Numbered from the stretch's first letter, positions 18,101 through 29,954 are shown. The stretch is DNA of 64,000 bases from Pseudomonas viridiflava (GCF_900580675.1 NZ_UTBG01000106.1:1-64000); one strand, 5' to 3'. The notes: generated by a model not told the origin, from the letters alone. Numbers and translations: made by a program.

Positions 18101-20902
18101 CCCGTAACAGATCTGCGTCACGCGCTGTACAACATGAAGCTGCAACGCAGGATAGATGATGTGCAGGCCACCACCGTCAATCGCACGCAGATGATCACCG
18201 GCATCCTCTGGACGTGCGTGGAATGGGTCGCAGCAGTGGCCACGGCGCCCTTCCCGATCTTGAGCCTGAGTGTCGGCATGTTACTGGCCTTCAAGGATGC
18301 CATGCTCGCCCTGCATGCCTACAACCAGGGCGATACCTCGGCGGCCTTTGAACATTACCTGGGTTATCTGTTCAACAGCACCGGCGCGCTGCTGACCGAT
18401 CTGCGGCCGGCGTTGCGCTCGCTCACTCCCCTCGCCAAGCCCTTGCGCCTGTCGGCTGCCAGTCCAGAGCAAAGCCGCGCGTTGCAGCTGATCCGCCAAC
18501 TTGAACCGTCGCCGCTCACCCCGGCGGGCATGCAGCCCGTCGCCTTTGGCGGGCAGACACTCTGGGCGCCGAAAACGCCGGATACCTTAGGCCGCTACTT
18601 GCTGTATCGCTTTGATCCGGCCAGCGGCCAACTGCTTTCAACCACCCGCCTGGCGGCGCCAAACGCCGAAGGGGTGTGGGTACGCAGCGGTATCGCCGGT
18701 GGCGCGCCAAAATACCAAAGCGTGCCGGAAACCCAGGGCCCGCATACAGATTATGGGGTACCTGCCCACTACCGCACTGATGTCGAGCAAGTCCTGAGCC
18801 CAGAGATGAAAGCCCACATTACCCGTGCCGCCGACGCTTGCCTGATGGAACACAAGGGGTTCCTGGATTCCATGAGAGTAGAACTGGGCCCGGCACGAGA
18901 CGCCTATCAGGAGCAAGTCAAACGCTTGACCACGGATGCCCACGCCTTTTTCCAGACGTTCGTCCCGTTGCCCGCTGTGACCGACCTCCCTGCCATCGAG
19001 GCCGGCAGCTCCTTTGCTGCGTGGTCCAAGGGCGAGGCCTTCACCGGCAACAAGCACCTGATCATCGGTGCCGTACCCGGTTCAATTGCCAGTAAGCAGG
19101 TGCTGATGGACAACATCGATGCGCTGGTCGAACAAGGGTTCAAGACTTTGTACCTGGAATACCTCCCCGGCGACGTCTTCCACCCAAAGCTGGCGAAGCT
19201 CAATAGCGGGCAATCCTGGCGTCACATCAAGGCGCACCTGGCTGACATTGACAGGTCCTTCGGCCTGGACAAGAAACGCAACCCGTACACGTACCTGGCC
19301 CTGGTGCGCATGGCGAAGCAAAAAGGCATGAAGATCAAGGGGCTGGACGCTTCGACCTGCTATCACCTGGACGATGCCCTGCTCATGGGCGATATGCCGC
19401 CTACCACCCCACGGGACAACGACCTGAGGAACTTCTACTCCCATAAAGTCATTGAAGCCGACATGGCCGATGCCCCGCAGGAGCGCTGGATCGCGCTGGT
19501 TGATCAGACGCGGCTACGCACGTTCAACCGCCACCCTGGCCTGGCAGACCTGCAAGAGGCCGTTGCACTGCGCATTGAGGATGTGGCGTCGGATCAACCT
19601 GTGGGCTTCTGGCTGGACGCCCCCGGCGCAATACCGGGTGACGCCTTGGCCAAGGGCGATTACCGCATGACGGTGCAGACAGCCTACAAGCCAGCCGAAC
19701 CGAGTGTGCCCCAGGCCGCCATACCGGAGGTCAAGGTTGAGCACTTCAGCGACTTCGATATGCCGCAAATCCTCAGAGAGGATATCGCCCGCATGGCCGA
19801 TACGCCCCATGGGCTGGACAGCCGCTACGCACCTTTTCGCCCAGGCCACGCGACTGCATTCAGTACATTTGTCGAAACCCGTACCCGCTTGGAGAGCAGT
19901 GCCGAGAGCTTTTTCGCCACCTATCAACCGCCCACCCGCGCCACGTTGCCGGCAATCACCACGGCCACATCACCCGAGTCGTTCCTCAAGCAAATGGGCG
20001 ACAGCCAATTTTCAGGGCTGGTCATCGGTGAAGGTCACAGCCATGAGGCCAGCAAGGCCTTGCTGAGAACCCGGATGAAAGAGATCAAGGAGGCGGGCTT
20101 CAAGACGCTGTATATCGAACACCTGTTCACCGATCTGCATCAGGCAGAGCTGGATATATTCCATCGAACCCAGCGGCTTTCCGACACACTGAAGGCTTAC
20201 CTCAGAGCACAGGATATGGGGCATATGCCGCTCTACAGCGGCCCAGACACGTACACTCAGGTGATCCAGGCGGCCAATAAATACGGTTTGCGCGTCAGGG
20301 CGCTCGATTGCGCCGCCAGCTATCACCTCAAAGGCTTGCCGGACCCAAGCCTGTCGCGCAACCAGATGTTCAGCTACTTCGCTTCCAGGGTCATCGAGGC
20401 AGACCAGGCGGCGCAGGGCCCGCACAAATGGATCGCCCTGGTCGGCAGTGGCCATACCAATTACCACCTTGGGGTGCCGGGGCTGGCCGAGATGCAAGGT
20501 GCGGTCAGCCTGCATGTGCGCGATACAGCGCCGACACTCGCCAAAGGTGTTCACCCAGGCTACTGGGAAACCGACCTGAGCAACCTCACTTCGCCTGCGC
20601 TGCGCAGTGACTTCAAACTTGAAGTCGGCAAAAGCGATATGCGGGTGCCCCGCGCCTTTGTCCCGGCAGACAGCGCCAGACTGACCCGCGCCGGGCAATA
20701 TTTGATTGAACGCCCGTCAACCGCCGAAACCCGGCTGGTGCACCGATCCGGCACGGGGGAAATCGTCACCACGCCGATTCAGGTGGACGACAAGGGGATG
20801 TTTTTCATTGATCGCTGGGGCAAGAAGGACGTGCGGTTCAAAGTGATGGCGACGCTGTTCGACATGCTGAAAACAGAGGTCAACCTGAGCCTTGTGCCGT
20901 AA
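15161..20902 (+). CDS. Giant toxin-like protein: DUF6543/dermonecrotic-toxin-like region plus two TIKI/EreA-like domains
   Basis: About 1,913 residues with no N-terminal signal peptide. The first ~1,000 residues are a repetitive helical region (paired LGAPAWYRSAS and FSTPGWYRSAS motifs) resembling the dermonecrotic-toxin/DUF6543 proteins of Pseudomonas. A hydrophobic stretch at about 1011–1050 (TCVEWVAAVATAPFPILSLS) could enter a membrane. Two homologous domains follow, at about 1297–1476 and 1619–1790. Copy 2 keeps likely catalytic residues (IGEGHSHE, YIEHLF, ALVGSGHTNYH); copy 1 has lost most of them. GTG 15161 is preferred for its GGAGA; ATG 15146 is the alternative. It stands alone, with no visible immunity gene. 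Toxin function is inferred from family resemblance. Confidence 0.72.
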   Translation: MSTSTPPPSFDEIKGALHQIGHHLLQTQAPLLRDYKPTAEQAYLERVNAILKPYHQAFLHKSRALYQSLQGSDLRSAQGTALITQLKNSLDTQLLDMDARDPVDGKSRKSFMTYDAGFTALENEARLGVQDRLLQPQDSAMVASMSLAPDLRPGLYALRFGYQDETVELAGAFVATEKNSPQVADLASTEAVGRVLLFTPLRGIEPFDSLAELDTRLMQLFDHPTGRAEFLTLLPKRYHALTAAGIWPLALSSISEKPLFEHLFDTQVEKRTQDIARALSFADNPLHDATQLMDALDCAISITPPDLSARLELRAQALLERHLRLGAPAWYRSASELQRAALAEHLGHYNRARQTLLDLLGPVTTPQALARYQWLERLSDDLQIDEVLPEHVHVTTQRMMAGIGPYAHQRNLIELALRGLHTGDELPGSDFLRNTTLTYHDKALPEAYQDLTPAWIAQQLGNWQPRIDFYDQQKQLHALEQTRQAVERMLDQRMNALAYIAVLQGHLTEADFQLIQRLREGADPHLSAASLGASALSLHGAQLQDLWVLRQVDANGVVKRLLLCTPEAPRAQQFQAFTREADCQSHIIDWAKDKARSSMANYLITRAPLRFRGTLQTVLEGLSFKPADREFQKITLNLAASHQDCLRSMAEHVLRTRVDDYEFSTPGWYRSASVEARRKLVTLNENIENTLQTYDRQAFSEHNFQSFSSYVHEQAKKRLNQLLGRRRNDVDPDTVWAYSPAGLIGAWTAPPLTYTQLYRDGYADGLGFLDEKFSRAASFRGPQGIDLKALTAESVARSVTGVWVGERYVSKVRAELLDVTDSSYEFRRNAVLAITQWQMQSAAVECQLQGHIARVDLEWLERSIASLGDSAASTRNNFALRRLMIDGDWVIDTWLFSHADNPVLLYTPKAPDGISFRPARLFNYLLKKQPGMIAYLTERVGVQSQTRVRTFLEQAQKQLPEQLDKTSVSPARYDPTRSVVPVTDLRHALYNMKLQRRIDDVQATTVNRTQMITGILWTCVEWVAAVATAPFPILSLSVGMLLAFKDAMLALHAYNQGDTSAAFEHYLGYLFNSTGALLTDLRPALRSLTPLAKPLRLSAASPEQSRALQLIRQLEPSPLTPAGMQPVAFGGQTLWAPKTPDTLGRYLLYRFDPASGQLLSTTRLAAPNAEGVWVRSGIAGGAPKYQSVPETQGPHTDYGVPAHYRTDVEQVLSPEMKAHITRAADACLMEHKGFLDSMRVELGPARDAYQEQVKRLTTDAHAFFQTFVPLPAVTDLPAIEAGSSFAAWSKGEAFTGNKHLIIGAVPGSIASKQVLMDNIDALVEQGFKTLYLEYLPGDVFHPKLAKLNSGQSWRHIKAHLADIDRSFGLDKKRNPYTYLALVRMAKQKGMKIKGLDASTCYHLDDALLMGDMPPTTPRDNDLRNFYSHKVIEADMADAPQERWIALVDQTRLRTFNRHPGLADLQEAVALRIEDVASDQPVGFWLDAPGAIPGDALAKGDYRMTVQTAYKPAEPSVPQAAIPEVKVEHFSDFDMPQILREDIARMADTPHGLDSRYAPFRPGHATAFSTFVETRTRLESSAESFFATYQPPTRATLPAITTATSPESFLKQMGDSQFSGLVIGEGHSHEASKALLRTRMKEIKEAGFKTLYIEHLFTDLHQAELDIFHRTQRLSDTLKAYLRAQDMGHMPLYSGPDTYTQVIQAANKYGLRVRALDCAASYHLKGLPDPSLSRNQMFSYFASRVIEADQAAQGPHKWIALVGSGHTNYHLGVPGLAEMQGAVSLHVRDTAPTLAKGVHPGYWETDLSNLTSPALRSDFKLEVGKSDMRVPRAFVPADSARLTRAGQYLIERPSTAETRLVHRSGTGEIVTTPIQVDDKGMFFIDRWGKKDVRFKVMATLFDMLKTEVNLSLVP

Positions 20903-20920
20903 CCATCGCAGGCAACAAAA

Positions 20921-20950
20921 AACCCGCTGGCCGTAATGGCCCAGCGGGTT
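20921..20950. terminator. Bidirectional terminator between the toxin gene and the YqfO-like gene
   Basis: AACCCGCTGG…CCAGCGGGTT hairpin with a run of A on the left and T on the right, 18 bases after the toxin stop and ahead of the convergent YqfO-like gene. Confidence 0.85.
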
Positions 20951-20971
20951 TGCTGTGTTACAGCCGGCGCA

Positions 20972-21283
20972 TCAGAAATCCGCCAACTGCCACACTTCAT
21001 AGGCCGGTGTTTCATAGGGGTGGCTGAGTTTGAGTGCGGCTACAACCGCCACAATCAACTCATCCGCCACCACCAGCTCGACTTTCCATTCTTCAACCAC
21101 TTCAACCTGGCCGACTTGCCCGATAAACGGCTGGCTGCCGTCCAACGCGCGAAACTGGCCCTGGCCCAGCACTTGCCAGGCGCAGCTGTCGTAGTCGCCG
21201 ATACGCCCGCCACCGGCTGCGAAGACGGCGGTTTTCACCGTCTCCACATGGCTGTCGGGCACAAAGAAGCTGAGCTTGAACAC
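20972..21283 (-). CDS. YqfO/NIF3-insert family protein
   Basis: A 103-residue protein matching the small PII/CutA-like insert domain of Nif3/YqfO proteins, occurring alone (FKLSFFVPDSHVETVKTAVFAAGGGRIGDYDSC at the N-terminus, LSHPYETPAYEVWQLADF at the end). Its role is unknown. It begins 4 bases after the purL stop on the same strand and is probably co-transcribed with purL. Confidence 0.85.
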   Translation of the reverse strand: MFKLSFFVPDSHVETVKTAVFAAGGGRIGDYDSCAWQVLGQGQFRALDGSQPFIGQVGQVEVVEEWKVELVVADELIVAVVAALKLSHPYETPAYEVWQLADF

Positions 21284-21287
21284 CGCC

Positions 21288-24200
21288 TTAGTTCACCCAC
21301 ACGCGAGCGTTGCGGAACATGCGCATCCACGCGCCGTCCTCGTCCCACTCTTCCGGGCGCCACGAGTTCTGCACGGCGCGGAACACTCGCTCCGGGTGCG
21401 GCATCATGATGGTCACGCGGCCGTCGCGGCTGGTCAGGCCGGTGATCCCGCGCGGCGAGCCGTTCGGGTTGGCCGGGTAGCTCTCGGTGACCTTGCCGTG
21501 GTTGTCGACGAAACGCATCGCCACGCAGCCGGACAGGTCGGCTTCGAGCAAGGCTTCTTCGCTTTCGAACTCGGCATGCCCTTCACCGTGGGCGATGGCG
21601 ATCGGCATGCGCGAGCCGGCCATGCCCTGCAGGAAGATCGAGTTGGATTCCTGCACCTGCACCATGGCCACACGGGCTTCGAACTGCTCGGAACGGTTAC
21701 GCACAAAGTGCGGCCAGAACTCGCTGCCCGGAATCAGTTCGCTGAGGTTGGACATCATCTGGCAACCGTTGCACACACCCAGGGTGAAGCTGTCGTTGCG
21801 CTCGAAGAAGCCCTGGAACGCATCACGCGCACGGCTGTTGAACAGGGCCGATTTGGCCCAGCCTTCACCGGCACCCAGTACGTCGCCGTAGGAGAAACCA
21901 CCGCAGGCCACCAGGCCCTTGAACTCGTTGAGGTCAACGCGGCCGGCGAGGATGTCGCTCATGTGCACGTCGATCGCATTGAAGCCGGCGCGGTCGAACG
22001 CCGCCGCCATTTCCACCTGGCCGTTGACGCCCTGCTCACGCAGGACTGCAACTTGTGGGCGGATGCCTTTCTTGATGTAGGGCGCGGCGATGTCCTGATT
22101 GACGTCGAAGCTGAGCTTGGTGCTCAGGCCCGGGTTGTCTTCTTCCAGGATCACGTCGAATTCCTGCTCGGCGCATTCAACGTTGTCGCGCAGGCGCTGG
22201 ATCTGGTAACTGGTCTCGGCCCACTGGCGTTGCAGCAAGCGGCGCTGGCCGGCAAATACGGTGTCGCCATTGAACGAGATGTTGATCTCGCCGTTGTTGA
22301 TCGGCTGGCCGATCACCGCCACGCAGTCGTCCAGGCCGGCAGCGCTGAACTGTGCGAGTACGTCCGGGGTCGCGTCCTGGCGAACCTGGATCACCGCGCC
22401 CAACTCTTCGTTGAACAGGATGCCGTTGATTTCGGAGGCATCCTCGGCAACGCTGTCGAGCACGATGTTCAGGCCGCAGTGACCGGCGAAAGCCATTTCC
22501 ACCACGCTGGTCAGCAAGCCGCCGTCGGAACGGTCGTGGTAAGCCAGCACGTGGCCGTCGGCGTTGAGGCCCTGGATCACGGCGAAGAAGGCCTTGAGGT
22601 CTTCTGCGTCATCCACGTCCGGCGCGTGCTTGCCGAGCTTGCCGTGGGTTTGCGCGAGGATCGAGGCGCCCATGCGGTTCTGGCCACGGCCCAGGTCGAT
22701 CAGGATCAGGTCGGTGGTGCCCTTGTCCATGCGCAGTTGCGGGGTCAGGGTCTGGCGGATGTCGGTGACCGGTGCAAAACCGGTGACGATCAGCGACAGC
22801 GGCGAGGTAACGCTCTTGTCGGTGCCGTCTTCGTTCCAACGGGTGGCCATGGACATCGAGTCCTTGCCCACCGGAATGGTGATGCCCAGCTCCGGGCACA
22901 GCTCCATGCCGACCGCTTTTACGGTGTCGTACAGGCGCGCGTCTTCACCGGGGTGGCCGGCTGCGGACATCCAGTTGGCCGACAACTTGATGTCGGACAG
23001 CTTGCCGATGCGCGACGCGGCGATGTTGGTGAGGGTTTCACCAATCGCCATGCGGCCCGACGCCGGGGCGTCCAGCAGGGCCAGCGGCGTGCGCTCGCCC
23101 ATGGCCATGGCTTCACCGGTGTACACGTCGAAGCTGGTGGCGGTGACGGCAACGTCGGCCACCGGCACCTGCCACGGGCCGACCATTTGGTCACGGGCAA
23201 CCAGGCCGGTGATGGTGCGGTCGCCGATGGTGATCAGGAAGCTTTTGCTCGCCACGGCCGGGTGGTGCAGCACGCGTTCGATGCTGTCGGTCAGGTCCAG
23301 AGTGCTTGGGTCGAAATCATCGCCCAGCTCGGCTTCACGTACCGCCGAACGGTGCATGCGCGGGGCTTTGCCCAGCAGCACTTCGAGTGGCATGTCGACC
23401 GGGCTGTTGCCGAAGTGGCTGTCGGTGACCGTCAGTTGCGGCTCGGCAGTGGCTTCGCCAACCACGGCAAACGGGCAACGCTCGCGCTCGCAAATCGCCT
23501 GGAAGCGCGCGAAGTCTTCGGCGCCAACTGCCAGCACGTAACGTTCCTGGGATTCGTTACTCCAGATTTCGTGCGGGGCCATGCCCGGCTCGTCGTTTGG
23601 AATGTTGCGCAGTTCGAAACGGCCACCGCGGTCGCCATCGTTGACCAGTTCCGGGAAGGCGTTGGACAAACCGCCCGCGCCGACGTCGTGGATGAAGCTG
23701 ATCGGGTTCTTGTCACCCAACTGCCAGCAGCGGTCGATGACTTCCTGGCAGCGGCGCTCCATTTCAGGGTTTTCGCGCTGTACGGAAGCGAAGTCGAGGT
23801 CAGCCGAGCTGGTGCCGGTGGCCATGGAAGAAGCGGCGCCGCCGCCCAGGCCGATCAACATCGCCGGGCCGCCGAGCACGATCAGCTTGGAGCCGACCAG
23901 AATCTCGCCCTTCTGTACGTGGTCTTCACGGATGTTGCCCATGCCGCCGGCCAACATGATCGGCTTGTGGTAACCGCGCACTTCATCGCCACGCGGGGTG
24001 GTGATCGACTGTTCGAACGTACGGAAGTAACCAGTCAACGCCGGGCGCCCGAATTCGTTGTTGAACGCGGCGCCGCCCAGCGGGCCTTCGATCATGATGT
24101 CCAGCGCGGTAACGATGCGCTCAGGCTTGCCGTACGGCACTTCCCACGGCTGTTCGAAGCCAGGGATCTGCAGGTTCGACACGGTGAAGCCGGTCAGGCC

Positions 24201-25184
24201 CGCCTTTGGCTTGGCGCCACGGCCGGTTGCACCCTCGTCGCGGATTTCGCCGCCGGAGCCGGTGGCTGCGCCCGGGAACGGGGCAATCGCGGCCGGGTGG
24301 TTGTGGGTTTCAACCTTCATCAGGATGTGCACCGGCTCTTGCACCGCGCCGTACTGGCGGGTTTCAGGGTCCGGGAAGAAACGGCCGGCGACGGAGCCGA
24401 CGATCACCGAGGCGTTGTCCTTATAAGCCGACAGAACGCCTTCGCTGTGCATCACGTAGGTGTTCTTGATCATGCCGAACAGGCTTTTTTCCTGGCTTTC
24501 GCCGTCGATGTCCCAACTGGCGTTAAAAATTTTGTGACGGCAATGCTCGGAGTTGGCCTGGGCGAACATCATCAGTTCGATGTCGTGCGGGTTGCGCTTC
24601 AAGCCGTTGAAGGCGTTGACCAGGTAATCGATCTCGTCTTCGGCCAGGGCCAGGCCGAGTTCGGTGTTGGCCTTCTCGAGGGCGGCGCGGCCACCGCCGA
24701 GCACGTCAATCGCGGTCAGCGGCTTGGGCTCGGCATGGCTGAACAGGCCGGCAGCCTGTTCCAGCTGGCTGACGATGATCTGGGTCATGCGGTCGTGCAG
24801 GCTGCTGGCGATCAGCTCGGCTTCGGCGTCGCTGAACTGGCCGGCGACGTAGAAAGCGATACCACGCTCCAGGCGCTGGATTTTCTCCAGGCCACAGTTG
24901 CGGGCGATATCGCTGGCCTTGCTCGACCAGGGCGAGATAGTGCCGAACCGCGGCAGAACCAGGAACAAGCGGCCGCTCGGCTCTTGAACGGGAACGCTGG
25001 GGCCGTACTTCAGAAGGCGTGCGAGCACTTGCTGTTCGTCGGCGGTCAACACACCGGTAACGTCGGCGAAGTGAGCAAATTCAGCATACAGGCCTGTAAC
25101 CGCTGGAACCTTCTGGCTCAGTTGCTCAAGGAGTTTGCTGTGGCGAAAGGCAGAAAGGGCAGGAGCGCCGCGCAGGATCAACAT
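21288..25184 (-). CDS. purL: Phosphoribosylformylglycinamidine synthase (large, single-chain)
   Basis: A 1,298-residue enzyme converting FGAR, glutamine and ATP to FGAM in purine synthesis. The N-terminal PurS-like and linker parts are followed by two AIR-synthase-like halves ([38 protein letters not shown]) and a C-terminal class I glutaminase ([16 protein letters not shown]; Cys in [17 protein letters not shown]). The start is ATG 25184 ([18 protein letters not shown]), the usual family N-terminus. The frame is open to 25307, but that extension is upstream DNA. It is divergent from mltF. Confidence 0.97.
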   Translation of the reverse strand: MLILRGAPALSAFRHSKLLEQLSQKVPAVTGLYAEFAHFADVTGVLTADEQQVLARLLKYGPSVPVQEPSGRLFLVLPRFGTISPWSSKASDIARNCGLEKIQRLERGIAFYVAGQFSDAEAELIASSLHDRMTQIIVSQLEQAAGLFSHAEPKPLTAIDVLGGGRAALEKANTELGLALAEDEIDYLVNAFNGLKRNPHDIELMMFAQANSEHCRHKIFNASWDIDGESQEKSLFGMIKNTYVMHSEGVLSAYKDNASVIVGSVAGRFFPDPETRQYGAVQEPVHILMKVETHNHPAAIAPFPGAATGSGGEIRDEGATGRGAKPKAGLTGFTVSNLQIPGFEQPWEVPYGKPERIVTALDIMIEGPLGGAAFNNEFGRPALTGYFRTFEQSITTPRGDEVRGYHKPIMLAGGMGNIREDHVQKGEILVGSKLIVLGGPAMLIGLGGGAASSMATGTSSADLDFASVQRENPEMERRCQEVIDRCWQLGDKNPISFIHDVGAGGLSNAFPELVNDGDRGGRFELRNIPNDEPGMAPHEIWSNESQERYVLAVGAEDFARFQAICERERCPFAVVGEATAEPQLTVTDSHFGNSPVDMPLEVLLGKAPRMHRSAVREAELGDDFDPSTLDLTDSIERVLHHPAVASKSFLITIGDRTITGLVARDQMVGPWQVPVADVAVTATSFDVYTGEAMAMGERTPLALLDAPASGRMAIGETLTNIAASRIGKLSDIKLSANWMSAAGHPGEDARLYDTVKAVGMELCPELGITIPVGKDSMSMATRWNEDGTDKSVTSPLSLIVTGFAPVTDIRQTLTPQLRMDKGTTDLILIDLGRGQNRMGASILAQTHGKLGKHAPDVDDAEDLKAFFAVIQGLNADGHVLAYHDRSDGGLLTSVVEMAFAGHCGLNIVLDSVAEDASEINGILFNEELGAVIQVRQDATPDVLAQFSAAGLDDCVAVIGQPINNGEINISFNGDTVFAGQRRLLQRQWAETSYQIQRLRDNVECAEQEFDVILEEDNPGLSTKLSFDVNQDIAAPYIKKGIRPQVAVLREQGVNGQVEMAAAFDRAGFNAIDVHMSDILAGRVDLNEFKGLVACGGFSYGDVLGAGEGWAKSALFNSRARDAFQGFFERNDSFTLGVCNGCQMMSNLSELIPGSEFWPHFVRNRSEQFEARVAMVQVQESNSIFLQGMAGSRMPIAIAHGEGHAEFESEEALLEADLSGCVAMRFVDNHGKVTESYPANPNGSPRGITGLTSRDGRVTIMMPHPERVFRAVQNSWRPEEWDEDGAWMRMFRNARVWVN

Positions 25185-25234
25185 CTTCGGGACAGCCTCG
25201 GGAAGGGGGTGTGCTTTGAGGCCGTGCATTCTAG

Positions 25235-26932
<1,698 letters not shown>

Positions 26933-26947
26933 AAACACCGCGAAACC

Positions 26948-26979
26948 AATGTGGGAGGGGGCTTGCCCCCTCCCACATT
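26948..26979. repeat. REP palindrome acting as a likely bidirectional terminator
   Basis: A perfect 15-bp stem (AATGTGGGAGGGGGC / GCCCCCTCCCACATT) with a TT loop, between the convergent mltF and EIIB-like genes. Its core matches the REP family elsewhere in this window. Confidence 0.85.
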
Positions 26980-26995
26980 TGGATCTCCACCTGGC

Positions 26996-27274
26996 TTAAA
27001 GGCCGGAGAGCAGATGCACGACCCCACCCGCCAACACCATTACACCCGGCAAACCCGCTGCCTTTAACGCCGGCTGATCCAACCGCCCCGCATCCTGCAA
27101 CTGCACGCGCACCCGCGTCAGGGCGACACGCTGTTGTGACTTAACGTTATCCGCGCCGCCCAGTGCAATGAGCACTTCGTCCGACAACAGGCGCTGCTCA
27201 GGCACCGCTACCGTCTCGGCGATCAAATCCGGGGTCAGGGCTTTCCAGAATGCCCGCTGCAATTTCTCGAACAT
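26996..27274 (-). CDS. Stand-alone PTS EIIB-like protein lacking the phospho-cysteine
   Basis: A 92-residue soluble protein. The C-terminal two-thirds has the PTS EIIB glucose-family fold signature (LIALGGADNVKSQQRVALTRVRVQL … GVVHLLSGL), but the phosphorylated Cys is Ala51. It is most like the second, also Cys-less, IIB-like domain of NagE in this window. Its ATG (27274) follows the TGA of the upstream EIIA–HPr–EI gene by 2 bases (TGAGCATG), so it is coupled to it. It cannot carry phosphate through a cysteine, so a regulatory or docking role is the natural guess. Confidence 0.8.
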   Translation of the reverse strand: MFEKLQRAFWKALTPDLIAETVAVPEQRLLSDEVLIALGGADNVKSQQRVALTRVRVQLQDAGRLDQPALKAAGLPGVMVLAGGVVHLLSGL

Positions 27275-27276
27275 GC

Positions 27277-29793
27277 TCAGTGCTCCACGACAGGTGAGAT
27301 TCCAACGTTTGCCATCAGGTAAGCCCGCAAGGCCTCGCGCACGTGCGCGGCTTCTTCAAGGGCCAACACCTGGCGGGCAATGGCTTGGCACTCGGCCAGG
27401 TCCAGTTCACGCACGGTGGCCTTGATGGTCGGGATCAGCGGCACGCTGACCGACAGTTCATCCACACCCAATCCGATAAGCACTGGCACCGCCAGCGCTT
27501 CGGACGCCAGCGCACCGCACACGCCCACCCACTTGCCATGGCCATGCGCGGCCTTCACGGTGGTGGCGATCAGGCGCAGTACCGCCGGGTGAAAGCTGTC
27601 AGCCTGGCTCGCCAGCCGTGGGTGATCGCGGTCCATGGCCAGGGTGTATTGGGTCAGGTCATTGGTACCGATCGAGAAAAAATCCACATGCGGTGCGAAC
27701 ACATCCGCCATCAAGGCCGCGGACGGCACCTCGATCATGATGCCCAGCTTGGGCAGTGCGGTGAGCCCCAGCGCCAGCGCCTCTTCTTCAAGGATTCTGC
27801 GTGCCAGGTGCAGCTCCGACACCAGGCTGACCATCGGCAGCATGATATGCAGGCGAGCCAGCCCGGCACTGGCGAGGATCGCGCGAAACTGTTCGCGCAA
27901 TAGCTCCGGGCGCTCCAGGCACAGGCGAATCCCGCGCAAGCCCAGGAACGGGTTGGCCTCGGGTTCCATCGGCACATACGCCAGCGGCTTATCACCGCCC
28001 ACATCCAGGGTGCGCACCACCAGCTTGCGCTCGGCGCCCAGGGTACGGGCGATGGCGCTGTAGGTTGCGGCTTGTTCATCAACGCTCGGCGCACATTTGC
28101 GGTCCAGGTACAGGAACTCCGAACGCAGCAGGCCGACGCCCTCGCCCCCCAGGGTCACCGATTGCTCCACCTCCTGCAGGGAAGCGATGTTGGCGCTGAC
28201 TTCGACGTGATGGCCGTCGCGGGTGATGGCTGCCATAAAGGCTTGCTTCACATCGCGCTGATGCCGCAGTAACCGCTCTTCGCGCGCAGCCTCCAACTGT
28301 TCGATCTCAGCCAGGTTCGGCTCCAGGTGCAGCTCGCCTTTGTCGGCGTCGAGCAGTACCTGTTTACCGTTGGCCAGTGCCAGCACATGCACCGGCACAC
28401 CGCAGATGGCCGGCAACCCGAGCGCACGCGCAAGGATCGCCACGTGGCTGGTCGCGCCGCCGCCGACGGTGACGAAACCCAGCACCTTTTGCGTGTCCAG
28501 GCTGGCGGTTTGCGAGGGGGTCAGTTGTTCGGCGATCAGGATCGCGCGCTCGGGTAAATCCCATGCCCGATCCGGGATGCCGAGGACCAGCTTGAGCACG
28601 CGCTGGCCCACATCCTCCAAGTCCGCCGCGCGCTCGGCGAGCAGCGCATTGCCCGAGCCATGGAACAGTTCGGCGGTCGCGACCGTGGCGCTGTTCCAGG
28701 CAAATGCGGCGCTCTTGCCTTCGGCCAGCAAACCATGGGCCCGCTCCAGCAAGGTCGGGTCTTCGAGCAGTTCCTGATGGGCGCGAAAGATCTGCGCCTG
28801 GGCACTGCCGGCGGCCTCGGTTTGCAAGGTTTGCAGGGCCTCGGTCGCGGCCAGCAAGCCACTTTCCAGTACGGCGCGCTCGGCCGCTTCACAGCTGCCT
28901 TTTTCAGTGATAGCCAGCTCGGGCTCAGCCACCTGAACCACCTGGCCAAACGCCGAGCCCGCAGAGGCGCACACGCCACGCAGCAAGGTTAACGACGCGA
29001 CCGGCACAACCGCCTCGGCCTGCACCGCAATCGTCTCGCCGCAACCCTGCGCCAACAGCGCGACCACTGCCTCGAGCGCTGCCTCTGCGTCCTCGCCCGC
29101 TGCGCTGACTTGCACGCTGTCGCCCTGCACCGTCTGCAGCGCCATGATCGCCACAAGCGACTTGGCATTGGCACTGCGGGTTTGCTTGTGCAAGTAAATG
29201 CTCGCGCTGAACCCTTTCGCCGCCTGGGCCAACACCGCTGCCGGGCGGGCATGCAAGCCGTTGGCATTGGGCAAGGTCAGCGGCTTGGAGAACAATGCAT
29301 CGCCCTCCTCCTCGGCGGTTTCTTCAACTGCATCGGCGCGAGCGATCTGCAACAACGGCTGGCCGAGTTCCACCACGCGGTTTGCCAACGGGGTGAACGG
29401 CTCGCCGCTGACCACCAGCATCAGGGTCAGCAAGCTGCGCGCATTGAGTGCCACGTAGTCGGCATCGAATTCAATCAACGGTTGCCCGGCCTCGACCCGC
29501 TGGCCTTCCCTGACCAGCGCAGTGAAGCCCTGGCCCGCCAGGTTCACGGTGTCCAGGCCGATATGCAGCAGCACCTGGACGCCGTCGTCGTCGGTGATGC
29601 TGACCGCATGCCCGCTGTCCTGGACAGTGCTGACCACCCCGGCCAGCGGCGCACAGAGGGTCTGCGAGGTGGGGTCGATGCACACGCCGTCGCCGATAAC
29701 ACGACTTGCGAACACCGGGTCGGGCACCTGATCCAGCGCCAGCAGCACCCCGGACAGGGGCGCCAGCAGTTCCAGGGGTTTGGATGGGGTCAT
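27277..29793 (-). CDS. ptsP: Fused PTS phosphotransferase EIIA–HPr–EI of the trehalose locus
   Basis: An 838-residue polyprotein with the same domain order as NagF: EIIA (phospho-His77 in VLLHIGLDTV, His62), HPr (His181 in NGLHARPAAV) and Enzyme I (His450 in GGGATSHVAIL; SIGTNDLTQYTLAMDRD). It should feed phosphate from PEP to TreP. It is separated from the porin gene by 161 bases that hold a REP pair, and is coupled to the Cys-less EIIB-like gene. The symbol is the usual database name; it is distinct from EI-Ntr, also called PtsP. Confidence 0.93.
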   Translation of the reverse strand: MTPSKPLELLAPLSGVLLALDQVPDPVFASRVIGDGVCIDPTSQTLCAPLAGVVSTVQDSGHAVSITDDDGVQVLLHIGLDTVNLAGQGFTALVREGQRVEAGQPLIEFDADYVALNARSLLTLMLVVSGEPFTPLANRVVELGQPLLQIARADAVEETAEEEGDALFSKPLTLPNANGLHARPAAVLAQAAKGFSASIYLHKQTRSANAKSLVAIMALQTVQGDSVQVSAAGEDAEAALEAVVALLAQGCGETIAVQAEAVVPVASLTLLRGVCASAGSAFGQVVQVAEPELAITEKGSCEAAERAVLESGLLAATEALQTLQTEAAGSAQAQIFRAHQELLEDPTLLERAHGLLAEGKSAAFAWNSATVATAELFHGSGNALLAERAADLEDVGQRVLKLVLGIPDRAWDLPERAILIAEQLTPSQTASLDTQKVLGFVTVGGGATSHVAILARALGLPAICGVPVHVLALANGKQVLLDADKGELHLEPNLAEIEQLEAAREERLLRHQRDVKQAFMAAITRDGHHVEVSANIASLQEVEQSVTLGGEGVGLLRSEFLYLDRKCAPSVDEQAATYSAIARTLGAERKLVVRTLDVGGDKPLAYVPMEPEANPFLGLRGIRLCLERPELLREQFRAILASAGLARLHIMLPMVSLVSELHLARRILEEEALALGLTALPKLGIMIEVPSAALMADVFAPHVDFFSIGTNDLTQYTLAMDRDHPRLASQADSFHPAVLRLIATTVKAAHGHGKWVGVCGALASEALAVPVLIGLGVDELSVSVPLIPTIKATVRELDLAECQAIARQVLALEEAAHVREALRAYLMANVGISPVVEH

Positions 29794-29864
29794 GACTTCA
29801 CCTGTTGTTGTGTTCTGTAAAAATCATTGGGCGGATAGAAATCCTGAGGCAATAAAGATCAAAA

Positions 29865-29954
29865 GTGGGAGGGGGCTTGCCCCCGATCACAGAGGGTCAG
29901 CCACTATAGGTGCCCCCTGACACACCGCTATCAGGGGCAAGCACCCTCCCACAC

